Below, piece after piece: positions 1-12,660 of a stretch of 64,000 bases of DNA; the first letter of the stretch is position 1; the number at the start of each line of letters is the position of its first letter. This DNA comes from Pseudoscleropodium purum (Eukaryota > Streptophyta > Bryopsida > Hypnales > Brachytheciaceae): contig OZ017795.1 of the NCBI GenBank assembly GCA_963969395.1, positions 25,711,063 through 25,775,062 of the forward strand, read 5' to 3'. Under the pieces are notes generated by a model that did no database searches, was not told the origin of the DNA, and worked only from the letters and a program-made list of their open reading frames with translations. The translations under genes were made by a program, and so were the position numbers.

Positions 1-1145
1 CGGACAACTTGTAGGGAGCATAGGTCGCCCTTTGGAGTCTTTCTTCCATAGGCATTGAGAAGTTTGTCAAATGGCAGCCACTTTGAATCAACTGTAGACT
101 TTTTGAACTTCATAACAAGGATTCTATCACTGTCCACGTAGAACTTAAAGAGATGGATCTCCTCCAAACCAATTATATGAGACGTGCCATTGGACAAGAA
201 ATCCTTGACAAAGGACTTAAAGTCCCCCACCTCCTGTATAAACTCTGGCAAAAAAGAAAGTTCTTGAGACTCCATAAAGGCTATCATGAGATCGGCCACA
301 ACAAAAGTATTCTTGCTCTTTAGGGACTTCAACAAGTGACTGAAGTAAGCATCGATGTCGTGAATATGTCCTACTAGTAGAAACCCAACTTGAATTTCTT
401 TGAAGATGCCTTGTGTAGTAAGCAAAGACAAGAATGCCATGAGGTACTAGTTTTTGTTATCTTTGGCAGAGTTGTCAAGCTGCAGATAAAAATTCCTGAG
501 AAGAAGAAGGGCTCCATGTTGAGAACTTGGGTCAATGAGCTTCAAAGTGTCTATACATCTAGATTTCTCTCTAAGTAGCGCCTCAAACAAAACATTTGGT
601 GGTGCATATGGAAAGAGGTCACCCATTTCACGAATTGGTGTTGCCTCTAGTCGGTGGAAAAGTCTAGCCAATGGAAAAATTATGAAGTTTGAGTCCCTTG
701 GCCAACATGATGGGGCATAATGCATGTATGCACCATCACCGTGCCTATGAGCTACCATTCTACTTACACTCATGGGAAATTGACCCAACCCTTGTGTGGC
801 CTTGGTTGTAATTCGCATTCTAGGCAAAGCCGTCTTAGAAGTGTCCATCTTGTTATGAATAATGCACAATATTTCTTGAGGGTTCTTTTTGGACTCCTCA
901 CACCACGAGGCATACAAATGATGGTAGGATGCTTGATGATTTAGATGTTTAGTTTGTTGTTTCGTGAACTCAATGTATTCTGGGCCTCCCTTAGGCGATT
1001 TGAGGATGAATTGTTGCAAGTCATTGCATGTAATGCATTTTGCAAATGAGCTTCCAACATGCTTTATAGAAACATTGTTAAAGTGCTCCTTCTTGATTCT
1101 ATTGATAGTAGACTAGCTGATGGTAGGAAGGCCGTAATCCATATT
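1..1145 (-). pseudogene. DUF7869-type mobile-element protein, C-terminal part, truncated by window edge
   Basis: Read on the minus strand, an open stretch runs from about 1145 to the window edge with two in-frame TAG codons (1115-1113 and 449-447). The segment includes FAKCITC (a CxxC-type pair), IHNKMDTSKTALPR and, after the second TAG, the LDNSAKDNKN and VGHIHDIDAYFSHLSK region. The last two match the signature of the DUF7869 family, where the usual form is LDN..KDNKN followed by GHTHEDID; here the second motif lacks one residue. DUF7869 proteins are repetitive, mobile-element-like proteins of plants and animals whose catalytic role is not established. The gene continues leftward out of the window. 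Its upstream exons probably lie at 1438-2760. The nonsense codons and the shortened motif make this a relic. Family assignment rests on motif recall, not a search. Confidence 0.6.
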
Positions 1146-1437
1146 CAATAGTAGACAACATTACAAAACAAATAAGTGACGAATCCGAAGGCATTGTAAG
1201 AATGTTTAGGATAGTGAAACCATGCAAAAGACACACATCGTTGATAAATGACTATGGCCTTATCCCTCTGGAGATCTCTCGATGATATGACATATCAAGA
1301 GATTTCCTGATAAATGAAGATACTTGCAAAACATCCAATAAAAATGAAAACAAGTAGAACCCCGAATGATCACAAGCATTAATTAATAATTAGTGTACTA
1401 CCTCATTGGTGTCAGTCTAAACGCGCTTCCAATTGTT

Positions 1438-2760
1438 TCATATAGGTAGATACTTAAGTGTATTTACTCTCCTGTTTCCAATCATTCTCATTTGATGGGG
1501 CATATGGTCAAAGTTGCTGTCAATGATTGATTTCATTGTTCCAGTAACCTGAACAGTGCACATTCCGGGGCACTTAATCCCTTTATTCCTATGTCTAGTC
1601 GAAACCACACTTTGTTTGTACATCTCAACGTAATTGTGATACGTCAACTTTGAAATTGTGTGAATAAGGTACCACGCTGTACCACATACATCCACTCCTT
1701 TCAAAGTGACATACTTACACTTCTGATTACCATCTACAGCATGTAATTTTTCGTCGATAGCAATCCCATATTGTTGATGCTCCTCAAAAGACTTCAACCG
1801 GAATAACTAGTGAACTCTCAAAGTCTTCTCCACTAGAAAGAATTGGCAGTATCGACTATTGTAGCATTTCTTGAAACAAACCTTCCAAATTTCGTTGTTT
1901 GTTGTTTTTCCAATGTAAAGTGAGTCCCTCTACTGAAGACTAGGCCTTTGAACGATGAAGCAATAAGGTGCTTTCGCTCTTCTACCAAGGTAAGCAAGCA
2001 GGTCCTGCAAATCCGGAAGGGATGCAAAGTGCTCTACTATTTCTTTTAACCATTGGCCGTTTGGAAACCAACACTCCAACATGCGCCATCAAGCATGCAT
2101 TATAATATCCTCTTTGTTACCCACAAAAATGTCTAGGACTGTGACATCGATGTAGTCTTCACCAAGTGTACTATTTTGGAAATGATCGTTTGCTCCCCAA
2201 TAGTTTATTCGACTCGACAAAAGAAGTACACCTACAGAATCCTTACAATGCACCTCCATTCCCGTCCACTCATCCTAGCAAATATACTAATGCATATGCA
2301 TGGGAATATCTTTCGATGATTTGACAACGTCGTCGACTCTCCATAGAATTGTTCGCTCTACCGCATCCATCAACGTTGTCAAACTCCTTTAGCAAGGATT
2401 CAATCTACAATGCTGTGCTTCTAAAATGAACAAATGTGGTTGTAAGAGAAAAAACACCCAGGGATTTATTGGGATAGCCACACCAAGCCATTCGCCTTGA
2501 GGGCGAGCTTCCACCACTGACCCTACTCCTACTTCACCCAATCCTTCAACGAAAAGTTTAATGCAATTACCATCATTGATGGGTGAATTTGTACCACAAG
2601 ACTCCTAGGAGTCACCCTCTTCTTGGGATCCTGAAGTGTATGGGGTAATTGACTAATTGCATCATTGAGGGACTCAAAGCAAGAATACATTGTATCAGAA
2701 TTAGCTTCCTTGGTAGTCATATCTATAAACTTGATATTGAATGAAAAACTTTGCAAATGA
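1438..2760 (-). pseudogene. Probable upstream exons of the same DUF7869-type element
   Basis: The clearest coding piece is 1438-1797 (119 codons, minus), with the segment VCGTAWYLIHTISKLTYHNYVEMYK, shown here only as key residues C-G-T-A-W-Y then T-Y-H-N-Y. I associate it with the region N-terminal to DUF7869 in such elements. Further coding-like pieces lie at 1833-2040, 2040-2240 and 2529-2756 but in different frames and with stops, so this is a decayed multi-exon region. The gap 1146-1437 behaves as an intron and carries two of the palindromes described below. No intact start, splice chain or full-length frame can be built. Alternative reading: an unrelated decayed repeat that happens to be adjacent. 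Confidence 0.4.
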
Positions 2761-2920
2761 CATGAACGACCTATACAGTTAGGTACCCAATTCCCAAGAT
2801 TTGAATCTCATATCTAGAAAGGAAAGGAGTAAATTGTATTTGAAATTCTACAAACAAGGTACCTCGGTCGGATGAACATCATTGATCTAGGAAAATCAAT
2901 GCAAAAAGTTGTTTATTTGC

Positions 2921-2938
2921 ATTCGGAGATCTCCGAAT
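2921..2938. repeat. Perfect 18-bp palindrome of family I
   Basis: ATTCGGAGATCTCCGAAT is its own reverse complement over all 18 bases. It is the only copy of family I in the window that I found to be perfectly symmetrical over this length. Confidence 0.85.
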
Positions 2939-3599
2939 ATAAGTACAGAATATCCTCATTGAATGTAGATGCAAGACAAAGCAAGCACTACTGAGGTAGG
3001 AAGCTTGCAATATGTACAGATTGATCATGAGACTCCATATGAGTGTGCGTGTAATACCAGGTAGCTATGACTTCACAAGCAAGAACAACAGTACAAAACT
3101 TGTAGTTCTAGAAGGGTTATGTCTGGTAAATGATGACCTCATGTTCACATGAAGGTACAGGATCATGAACAACCATCTGGAGATCTCCCGATGACGTCAT
3201 ATAAAATCAATTTAGATAAAAATAAGTATATGAACAAATTCTTTGCCCTAGATGATGCTTCTTCTTGTATCTGAAGATCTTCCAATGAGTGCCTTCAGAT
3301 CTCTATTACATTTTCTAAGGAACCAACTGGTGTTGTAATATAAACTTTGAGAGCACTAATGGATTCATCAAGAGATGTCCCAAAGTCGAAACGCATAGAA
3401 GTTTGTAATTGACCATCAAGAAGTCTCCTGATGACCACGGTAACTAAATCTCATGAGGTTTTATTGTGATATGGCATATTCATGCTAGCGGGAGATCTCC
3501 AAATGAATCATTCTCACAAATGCTATAGAACGACATTCAAGTATTTCACTATATTTCCAACTGGAGATCTTCCGATATGAGGGGTTGTACTTCACTATC

Positions 3600-5072
3600 A
3601 AGTATGTCTTGATGTATTCGTATTTTATGAGTACGCATATTTTATAGTATACCATACTCTGACACATGTAATCGAGGTGCACTTCTTCACCAACTATGAC
3701 TTCTACTCTCCTATGTATAACTATAGATCAAAGTTTGATTTTCCAATGAAGAAGACTATTCTTACAAAAGCCACTACCCTTGGGACACATATCATTCCAT
3801 ACAACACCTCGCTGTAGGATGATGATCCACATTAGTTTAACTTCGCTGTGTACAATTTCTATTCCGTGAACTATAGCGGCTTCATGGTAGGACTATAATA
3901 ACAATGTAGGTCATTCAATGATTTCAAGAAAGGATGCAATCCCTTCCATTTCAACATGCACAAGAAAAGACTGATATTGCTGCTTTATTGTGGAGCACTC
4001 CTACTAAGTGCCTTTTGCATGTGTCACTCTAGAGCAATCACATGAAAAAATAGTCATCTTCAAAATACTCCACTTGGATTTAGTGGAGTGCGAGGATGTC
4101 ATACCTTGCAACCAAAAGAGATCTTGATCTACATCTTCGTGTGTGTCAACCTAGAGGTAATGGCCATGCCGTAAAAACATGTCTCTCAACTACTATGTAT
4201 TGATAGCTCCTTCACACATGCCTCTCAACTACTATGTGTCGAAAGCTCCTTCACATGTGTAAAAGAGTGAACTCTAGGTTGGTAAGAAGTCATGGCAGAT
4301 CAACCTTCAATACACGAGCTCTAGTTTCCCGCCAAGAATTGGATACGTTCGTGCAGTTTTGCATTTTGCATTTTGAATGCATTCTTCTCGTTCGTACGCA
4401 ACTATGGACAGAATCTATAGATGTTGATCAACCTTCCAAATGTTGACTGTGTTCTTGAAGACCATGCAGCTCTGACCAATTGAAATCAAACGTGCGGGAC
4501 TTCATTTCAAGTGCTCAATTTGTGGTCGCATTATACAAATTCCAGATCTCCAATATGGAAAGGGATGAACGTGCGGTCTTCAAAGTCGAATCTCCTTTGG
4601 ATTGCTAGAATTCGTAGCATTCAAGGCTAGTTCTGTTCCAGACATTGTTAGCACTTCCTCCTCATGTTTTGGAAGCGAATCTCACATGAACCCTAAATGC
4701 TAAAGGCCTACTTTGATCCTTTGGAAATTTTCTCGAAATTGAATGAAAAGTCAACAATCTCATAAGTTGTATGAATTCTTTTGGAAATGTATCTATACAA
4801 ATTCAAACTAGACATAGTAGAGATCACGTAGGGTAAAAAAAACAATATCACTTATATATTGGAAGACTATAACATTTCACCAAGAGTGTGTTAATCATTG
4901 AAGGCCTAACAATGTTTTTCACAATGGAGGTTTTCAATGAATTGTCCCATTTTGATATTTCTTTGCACATGGATGTGCTTAAGATTTTTAATTATAATTG
5001 TAAAAAAGTGAAGAGTAATTTGTCTAGTATGCATGGAATTAATTATGGAAAATATTGACCATTGGATGATCA
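3600..5072. other. AT-rich stretch, no supported gene
   Basis: Only short open frames without recognisable motifs. A short duplicated phrase around 4185-4260 (ACTACTATGT followed by GATAGCTCC or GAAAGCTCC, about 41 bp apart) is the only local structure I see. Confidence 0.5.
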
Positions 5073-5080
5073 ATTCTTTA

Positions 5081-5498
5081 TAGGGTTGACAAATCAGTAC
5101 GTTCGCCCCAAAATAGCGTTTGTAACCCGGACGTCCGTCCTCACAGACGCCAGCGGATGCAGCATCCCTCCCGCCGTCGGAAGGCGGACGGGCAAGGCGG
5201 CTTAGAAAACCCGTTTTGGGTTTTTTTTGTTTTGATTGTTTTGACCAATGAGAGATTGAGAGTGAAGTCATTTGGATTTTGATTTTTCTTATATTGCAAT
5301 TGCGATTCAATAGAGTTGTATATCACTATTTATGTAAAAGCTAAAATATGAAATATATTTTTGTGGTCGAGGGAAACAGGGCGGTCAAAGCGGACGGGGC
5401 GGTCCTGGCGGACGCTGCGTTTGCCGGGACCGCGAATGTCAGCGGACGCTGCGGACACAGCGTCTGCGTCCGGACGTCCGACCGTCTTGTCAACCCTG
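5081..5498. mobile_element. hAT-type MITE, 418 bp, GC-rich
   Basis: The left end reads TAGGGTTGACAA and the right end TTGTCAACCCTG, giving 11 matching terminal bases of the YAGGG form typical of hAT elements. The flanking 8-bp words are ATTCTTTA (5073-5080) and ACTCCTTA (5499-5506), 6 of 8 identical, as expected for an aged 8-bp hAT target duplication. The subterminal 100-150 bp on each side are rich in CGGACG and GCGGACG words arranged in opposite orientations, in strong contrast with the AT-rich flanks. Short open frames on both strands here are by-products of the GC-rich arms. There is no transposase, so the element is non-autonomous. Confidence 0.7.
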
Positions 5499-5506
5499 AC
5501 TCCTTA

Positions 5507-8500
5507 AGTCGAAAAAGCAATTTTTGGAGAAGAAAAATTATAAGAAGATGAATCATGCTTTTTCTCCCTCCAAAAAATTTGTATTAGAATCTAAAGCAAA
5601 TGTATTATTTTTTTATTTAAAAACTTGAGAAATAAAAAATTCTCCCAAATTTGTAAACATTCTCAAACAAAAAGAGTAGAGAACCAAAATTGACCAAATT
5701 GGATCCTACAAAATTAAAATAATTTATTTATGCATCAATTTCTGAAATTTAACAGTAAATATCATTAGCATATTGTTGGGAACATCTCCAAAAAATTTGG
5801 AATCATTCTAATTATTTTTGTATTTTTAATCACACTAGATTGAATTTTCTATTTTAAAATTTTTAAAAATACAAATTTGAAATTTTTTACTCCACATATG
5901 GTTTTGGATGCAAATTAAAGACTAGAAATGACCAAAAAAATATTTTTTTCCATCCCTACTATTTCTTTCATTGTAAACAAATTATGTCTACTCCCTTTTT
6001 CTCTTAGACTAAATTTCATAAATAATATTTTAGATACTTTCCACATTGAAATTTTGGAAATTGGTGAATGCAACAAGAATGTCAACTTTTTATTCAACAA
6101 GTCTTTCGTTTACAAAATATTGAGACTTGTTTCACCCTATTGGAAATTTTCCATTGAAAATTTGAAGAGGATACATTGTGTCCCCTTTAGTTAGTCCTTG
6201 AGGGGTTAAAACTATGAAATTTTTTTAATTCTTTTTTTTGCATATCAATTCTAAAAATTTGGTCACCAAAAGAATATGAGACTAAAAGATCTAAATTGAT
6301 TTTAAATGAGTTTCTAATGTGATTTTTCCTCCAAGAGCCCTCAATACTACAAAAAATTCAAAATGAAATGGGTATCCTTGCACAAAATCTTGAATAGAAA
6401 AATCATAATCATTGGTTTCTAAGATTGCATTTTTTATACAAAAACTAGACTTCAAGATGAATCTTTAAAAAGTATAAATTACTAAAAATAAAAATGTGGT
6501 TAGGTTTTATTTAACTTAAAAGTACTAGTGCAACCACTTTTGGATCCCACTTGGGCAAGAAGCGATTAACCTTGTGACGATGGGTCTTCTACTACTAATT
6601 CTAATTTTCAACTATCAAAGACTAGTTCCTTGCAATTTATGATTGGATAGGAATGAAAACTTACAAGACAATTCATTTTTCAAACATGAAGATATATGTC
6701 TACTACAATTCATCCAATTTTCAAATTTCTAGGGAAGATTTAAAATACCTATGTTTCTTAAGAAAAATTGAAGAAAGTTATTAATGTGTGCTACAAAATA
6801 TATCCAAATGAAACTAATTTAATCATTCACAGAAATTGTATTTTCTAATAGTGGAATTAGTTGTTTCCTAGTCACTTTAATTCATACATAACTTGTTTGC
6901 TAGTCATTTTGTAGTAATTTAGGTGGGTGGGAGGTACATTATTCTAAAAGGCTTTTCATATCAAGTTCACAAAAGGGTTCTAAAAGCAAGCATCACTTTT
7001 TTTAGCAAACCAAATAATAACTATTGACACTAGGATTTGGGATGTAGGATCTAGGGATCACATATTAAAGGCTTAGGGCTCAAGCTATACAATCCAAGAT
7101 ATGAGGTCTACAATGTCCTGATGTGGGCTATGTCGTGTGAGTCCACATCACTAAAAATAGCTCTTGTAAGCTATAAGTATTTGAACACAAACATTTCCTA
7201 TCCTAAATGTACACTACAATAAGGCATCATAAATGAACAATCATTCAATATTAAGCTTCCTAAACACTCAAAGATAACTTCTACTTTCTATCAATTTGAT
7301 TAGTCTTGCAAAATCATTCATATGAATCAAGGAATAATACTAGTGATGATTGGTATAACAACCAAGTGAACCATCATTACACTTTGAGCTCCACCTCCTT
7401 TCAACTCATAAACTACAACACATGCAAGACTTGAAGAGAATGAAGCAGAGGGGCAATTTAAGAGTTATAACCACTCTCAAGGCACCCCAAAGTGACTCCG
7501 TTCACACCTCAAACAGTCTGAAAACACTAATTTAGCCTCTAGTGGTCACTATATGGCCATTTTGGCTAAACTGAGTCTATAGTCACCTCCTACCATGCCT
7601 TAGAAAGCTTGATAGCTACTCGTCATCAAATAACATGATAGTTGTCTTTTCGGTGAATTTAGGCATCTTGTTATCATCAAAGTTGAATCCAAGCTTTGAA
7701 GAGAGGGTTAGGTGGTCAAGTGGATAGTTTCATTGTGAAGTTACCTTCTTTTGGATCTAGCCTCGTCAAGAGGTTGGGTTTTACAATGGACTACTCTCGT
7801 AAAGAGGTTAAGTTAGGGAGGGTTTTGGGTTTGTTGAAGGATTCCAAGGTTCAGGGTTTAGGATTCATTGAGTACACTTTGCAGCTTCGAGAGTTCCAAA
7901 TTTTTGGATTTCCAAAAATTGATTATTGAAGATTCCTTCTGAGCTACCATTAGTGCCAGCTGTTGAATTAAAATTATCAATTATTTATGGAAGAATAGTT
8001 GTGAACAATAAATGACAAGGATATGTCATAAATTTATCATGTTCATTGTTCATTTTTTCAAAAATAGTTGCACTTCTCAATTTTGCACATTATTGTCTCT
8101 TTTTTTTTCACAAAACTTGCTTCCTGCTGTAGGATTTCTATCCTACAATTTCCTAGTTCTACTCTCTCTTTAGTTTTTGCTAGGCACCGTAATATTTGTA
8201 ATTTAGATATAAGATTGGAGCCTCTACATTTTTTCCCAAAACTTAGATTCTTTTCTACTTTACTTATTCTTTCCCACTCTCTATAATTATTTATATATAT
8301 TATCTATAATTGTTTATACCTTCTAGACTTGATTGCACTCTTTGTATTTACAACAATGCTAGAGTGTGAGCGGGGACCAATGAGCAATGAGCATTCATCA
8401 ATGAGTGTTTAGTCTTGAACGCTCACTTAAACTATTTTTACTAATAATAAAAATGTTAGAGTCATAAATAGTGGTGTTAGAATTAAAAATAATAAAGTCA

Positions 8501-8984
8501 AAGTTATCAAAATAAAAATTACTAAATTTTTTTTTCCAAAAAAACAATTTATTGCTAAAAGAAGTTTAATTGAAGGTACTTATTTAGAACTTAAATGTTG
8601 TAGGTAGGGCAAAATGATAGCCTAGCCTCTTCAAGAACATAAAAAGTACTACCCTTGAGGTGATGAATAGATAAATTTCATCCATGAAATGCATTCTTTA
8701 TTTAGAATAATTGAAAAATAATTCCAAATACTATGACAATAAATATATTAAAAATAAATAAATTTATGTAGCAAATGGCTCATTGCCAAAGGACATTCAT
8801 TCTAGTAATTTAGAGGGTCATTTGGTTTGTAATTCAAAAGAAAAAAAATTATTCAAGAATTTTTTTTCAAATAAATTTTTCAAATTTTTTTTAATTAATT
8901 GGTTGGATTGATTTTTTTCAATTCGATTTTTTTAATTCATAATTTCTTTTTGTCAAAGTTTAAATTATTTTGTAATAAGGAAAT
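5507..8984. other. AT-rich intergenic DNA, no supported gene
   Basis: Open frames here are short and low in complexity. A small hairpin TGATGTGG...CCACATCA at about 7121-7152, followed by a TATA-like AT stretch, could be the start of a decayed LTR, but I found no partner or target duplication. Confidence 0.5.
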
Positions 8985-9357
8985 GGCTCCTCGGATTCAA
9001 GGATTAATTTCTTGTTGCCAGAGGCACCTACCCTCTATTAATTTAGAGAATATTTGAAATGCAATTAAATATTTATTTTTTTCAAAATTATGTTTTCAAA
9101 AGATTTATTTTCAGAATAATATAATTATTTAGTTCTAGGCTCCTTGGAATCCGAGGAGCCTTCTTTAGGCTTCGCAAAGCCTTCCATTGGCGCAAAGAGA
9201 CATTGACAAAGAACTTTGGCCTTCAAATAATCTCCAAAAGACTTTTACTAGCACTAGAAAAGGGCTCCTTGGATTCAAATAGGCTTCTCAATGTAGTTGG
9301 CATTGGCAAAGAGGACTCCTCGGAATCCAAGGAGCACTCCTCAGATTCCAAGTAGCC
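8985..9357. repeat. Palindrome family II, cluster of five copies
   Basis: The best copy, at 9138-9160, is a nearly perfect 23-bp palindrome with arms GGCTCC and GGAGCC around TTGGAATCCGA. Related copies start at 8985, 9263 and 9313, with a fifth directly adjoining at about 9335. The intervening DNA also repeats short phrases such as TTGGCAAAGA or TTGGCGCAAAGA. The core GGATTC/GAATCC is different from family I (AGATCT core), so the two families are distinct. Confidence 0.65.
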
Positions 9358-11284
9358 CTAATTAAAAAATATATATTAAATTTTTTTGCAAAAAAAAATT
9401 TTGAAAAAAGAATTCGAATTTTTTTACTTAAAAGTAGTTTAAATTTTTTCCAAATTGGCATGGGGAAAGTGCCTTTAGCAACAAGAAAATGAGCGTCAAA
9501 TTCAAGGAGCCATCTAATGAATTCAAAAAATATATATTATTATTTTTTAATTTTAGTTTTTAAAAATTAATTAATTAATTATTATTTTTTAATTTTTAAA
9601 TTTAAATTTAAATTTAAATGAACTCCCAAATTAATAAAAAGAAGGTCCTTAAGTAAATTACTTCTTTATTTTTATTTTAAGATACTTAATAGACATCAAT
9701 TGTTATCTTAAACAACTAAGTTTTTAATCTCATCCAATAGTTGTTCATCATTCAATGCAAATTCATCCAAAAATATTAATTATAAAAAATTTATGTAAAT
9801 CCTTTTATCTCATTCATCCTCATCTACCTTGTTTAAATTCATTTGTAGCCATAAATGTTTACCCTAAACCATAGATATAGGCATCTTATAATGAAAAATT
9901 TCAAATTTTTTACAAAATTTGTTTAAAATGGATATAGTTCAATGGTCATCACTTGTTGCTCAATGCTCAACACTTGTCACTCTTTGCTCATACTTTAGCA
10001 ACCCTATCTGTATTTGTTTGCACTCTCTATTATTATTTGCATCCTCTGTATTTCTTTCTAACCTCTATATTTTTTTCCACCTTCATTCTATATTTTATGG
10101 TTTCCATCCTCCATATTTTTCCACACTTTGTAATTGTTTAGCGCATTTGAAATTGTTTTCTTGGACCTTGATTCTAAAATTGTTTCGACCCTAATTCCAT
10201 GTTTTCGTGCATCTTCTATATTTTTTTGACACTATATATTAATCTCTAGAAGGTATTGGTAGTCACCCTAAACCTCTACATTATTTTCATTTCACAGTCT
10301 ATTTTATTTGTAGGATGATACTACATAGGGATATTTGAAACAAGCTATTGCTTCCTCCATGTGAAACCAAACTGAAAGGGACCCTATTTCTTTCTATCAA
10401 TGATTTCTTTAGTTTTAGTTGAAAGCTTTTCAGTTCATGACAGTTGCAGGATATTAATTTAGAGTATTAGACTTACGTTGAGAATCCAACACTACTTGTG
10501 ATGGAATTAAAGGGTTCTCCCAAAAATTGGATGAACATGGTGGTACGTATACTTTCATAGTGATAGTCACAATCTTTCAACAAATATAATTATGTGCACC
10601 TTCATGTTCCAAAATTATATAATAAGAATCATATAATATGATAAGCAGTTATGGTTATTGGTGATGAATATATATACAATATGATTATTTTTCCTTGCAT
10701 CATTTAAAATATGTGATGTGCAATTTCCATCATGAAATAATCATAAGTATTCATGTATATCTCCTCAATTTTTTGGTAATTATGAATTGGTATTTATCAA
10801 TCATATATTTTCGAGATGATGTATAGTACGATTATTACATCCCCACATTGTAGTCCTAGTCTTATTGTTAAATAATGGGCTTAAGCATATTTCAAAATAA
10901 ATAAGCTTTGCTGTATTTATTAATGAATTTCACATAAATAGTTTCTTTGCTTTTATTACTACCTCTGTAGTTTTAGAAAATAAGGTCAACTATTCTTCCC
11001 ACAACCAGAATCGCAATTATGCTCTTGTACATTCTTTAATTGGAATGTCTAAAAATAAGAATACAATTGTGGTCACATTATGCTTGCTTCTACTTCTCCT
11101 GTAATGGGATATATATTAATTAGAACTTTTTCATTGGCATTTTGATCATTTCTTTGAATGCAATGCACTCACAACTACTTAACCAAATTCTGATTAAGTG
11201 AACAGAAGACATGAGTAATGAATACGGAGTGAAATACTTTGTCATATAATTTGCTTTCAAAATGATTATAAACTTTAATTACAA
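9358..11284. other. AT-rich intergenic DNA with a 6-bp simple repeat
   Basis: Contains an (AAATTT)n tract at about 9596-9619. An open frame at 9919-10194 is pyrimidine-biased and repetitive in composition (F, L, S rich) with no recognisable domain, so I do not call a gene. Confidence 0.5.
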
Positions 11285-11296
11285 GTTATAGTGATT

Positions 11297-11316
11297 GACC
11301 CTAAACCCTAACCCTT
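11297..11316 (+). repeat. Interstitial telomere-like words
   Basis: The phrase contains CCCTAAACCCTAACCC, two to three units of the plant telomere repeat CCCTAAA or a variant. A second occurrence is at 11711-11728. Both are very short. Confidence 0.5.
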
Positions 11317-11384
11317 AAATTTGCTTCGAGGTAATGGCTAGAATTGGAATGGAAGTCTATTGTTAACCAAAGCAAAAATAAATG

Positions 11385-11728
11385 GGAAAGGTAAATGAAA
11401 ATCATTAAATCGGGATGGAAATAGGTACATATCTCCAAAAAAATGGTTACCAATTTCTCTATAAAGACAAGAAATAAAATTTGAAAGACTCCAAATTAGG
11501 AATCAAAGGAAGTGAAATATCATTAAGTTGGAAAAAAAGTGCATTTCCAATCAATGATGTAAAAAAGAAAGGTAATGAAATGTCATTGAATTGGAATAGG
11601 ATTCATTTCCAATCAATGATGCCAAAAAAATAGGGAAGGAAAAAAAATGTCATTGAGTTGTAAAAAAAATGCATTTCCAATCAGTGACCAAAAAAACAGT
11701 AAGGAATTTAGACCCTAAACCCTAAACC
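11385..11728 (+). repeat. Degenerate tandem repeat, unit about 62-68 bp
   Basis: The phrase CATTTCCAATCAATGA recurs with starts near 11542, 11604 and 11672 (11672 copy reads CAGTGA), each preceded by a CATTRARTTG-like phrase and followed by an A-rich, GGTAATGAAA-like stretch. One or two further weaker units precede it (from about 11385). The array ends at a telomere-like word. Confidence 0.6.
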
Positions 11729-12619
11729 AATAAGAATGCTTGAAATGAAAAATGGGAAGTGATATTTGGAACAAACCCCAAAATATTTCCAATAAGGAAA
11801 CAAGAGTGAGATGTTAGAAAAAAATAGGGAGTGATATTTGGATTATGGACCAAAGATCCATAGGTCAAAAACTAGTATCTGCAATAGATCTTTGAAAATT
11901 TATAAGTAATTTAATAATGATTCCAAAAATGTGAAACCACTTGTATTACGTTTACATCCATTTTTCTTTCCTTGGCCAATTAAGTAATAATATTTTTGTC
12001 CACAAAGATCAGTCCTTCAAGTCTGGCTTCTATAGCACACTATCTTAATCCATAAACATTGAGACAAACAAAAAATGTCCGATGAATGACATAGATTCTT
12101 TGTTTGTAGGACCAAAGACCAACTTTTCATCTTCAAATTTTATTGTGGAAAAGAAAGGTCATTTATAGCAATGTGATTTCCAATTAGAATATAAATCGCT
12201 TGAAAACTACAAATTAAAAAAAAAAATATTGGATGAATATAATAGCCAAATTGTAGATGAGAACAAAATGATGGTTGCATGATATCTATGAATGTGAATT
12301 TTTTTGTCTACTATGTGCATGAATACTAAAATTTGAAGCATCATTATAACATTTAGTAATGCCATTTGGTAACTTCATAAAAAATGAAAAATAAAACTTG
12401 GTTCACATAGTCTCCTAAGAGGGGTTTTCTTAGGCAATTAAATGCCCAATTTCTTCAAAAAAAAAGGGCAACTTTAAGCCTATAGAAAAAAAAGAGGGTA
12501 TGTGTTAAAAAATACCAAATTGTAATGACGGCCTACACATTGTTGCCCCAATGCTTCCAAAATCTCATTTTATCTATCAAGCAAAGCCAACACATACAAA
12601 AAGTTACATACAAAAATTT
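11729..12619. other. AT-rich intergenic DNA
   Basis: No supported gene or repeat. Confidence 0.45.
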
Positions 12620-12660
12620 TATATTCAAAATTTTATATTCAAAATTTTATATTCAAAATT
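12620..12660 (+). repeat. 14-bp tandem repeat, 3 copies
   Basis: The unit ATATTCAAAATTTT repeats with starts at 12621, 12635 and 12649. Confidence 0.85.

Larger units (their letters stand above)
1266..3582. repeat. Palindrome family I, left cluster (8 copies)
   Basis: Copies of a degenerate 20-bp palindrome with consensus CATCGGGAGATCTCCCGATG start near 1268, 1295, 2921, 3174, 3271, 3414, 3488 and 3558. All centre on AGATCT or a one- or two-base variant of it. They lie in the non-coding stretches between or beside the DUF7869-type exons. Flanking sequences differ from copy to copy, so only the palindrome itself is shared. Confidence 0.75.

Noticed and set aside
5141..5556. Open frames on both strands with Ala/Arg-rich products
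   Set aside because: They arise from the CGGACG-rich arms of the hAT MITE.
7121..7260. Possible start of a solo LTR (TGATGTGG...CCACATCA hairpin)
   Set aside because: No matching end, no target duplication and no second copy in the window.
9919..10194. 91-codon plus-strand frame rich in Leu, Phe and Ser
   Set aside because: Pyrimidine-biased composition and phrase repeats explain it; no homology signal recognised.
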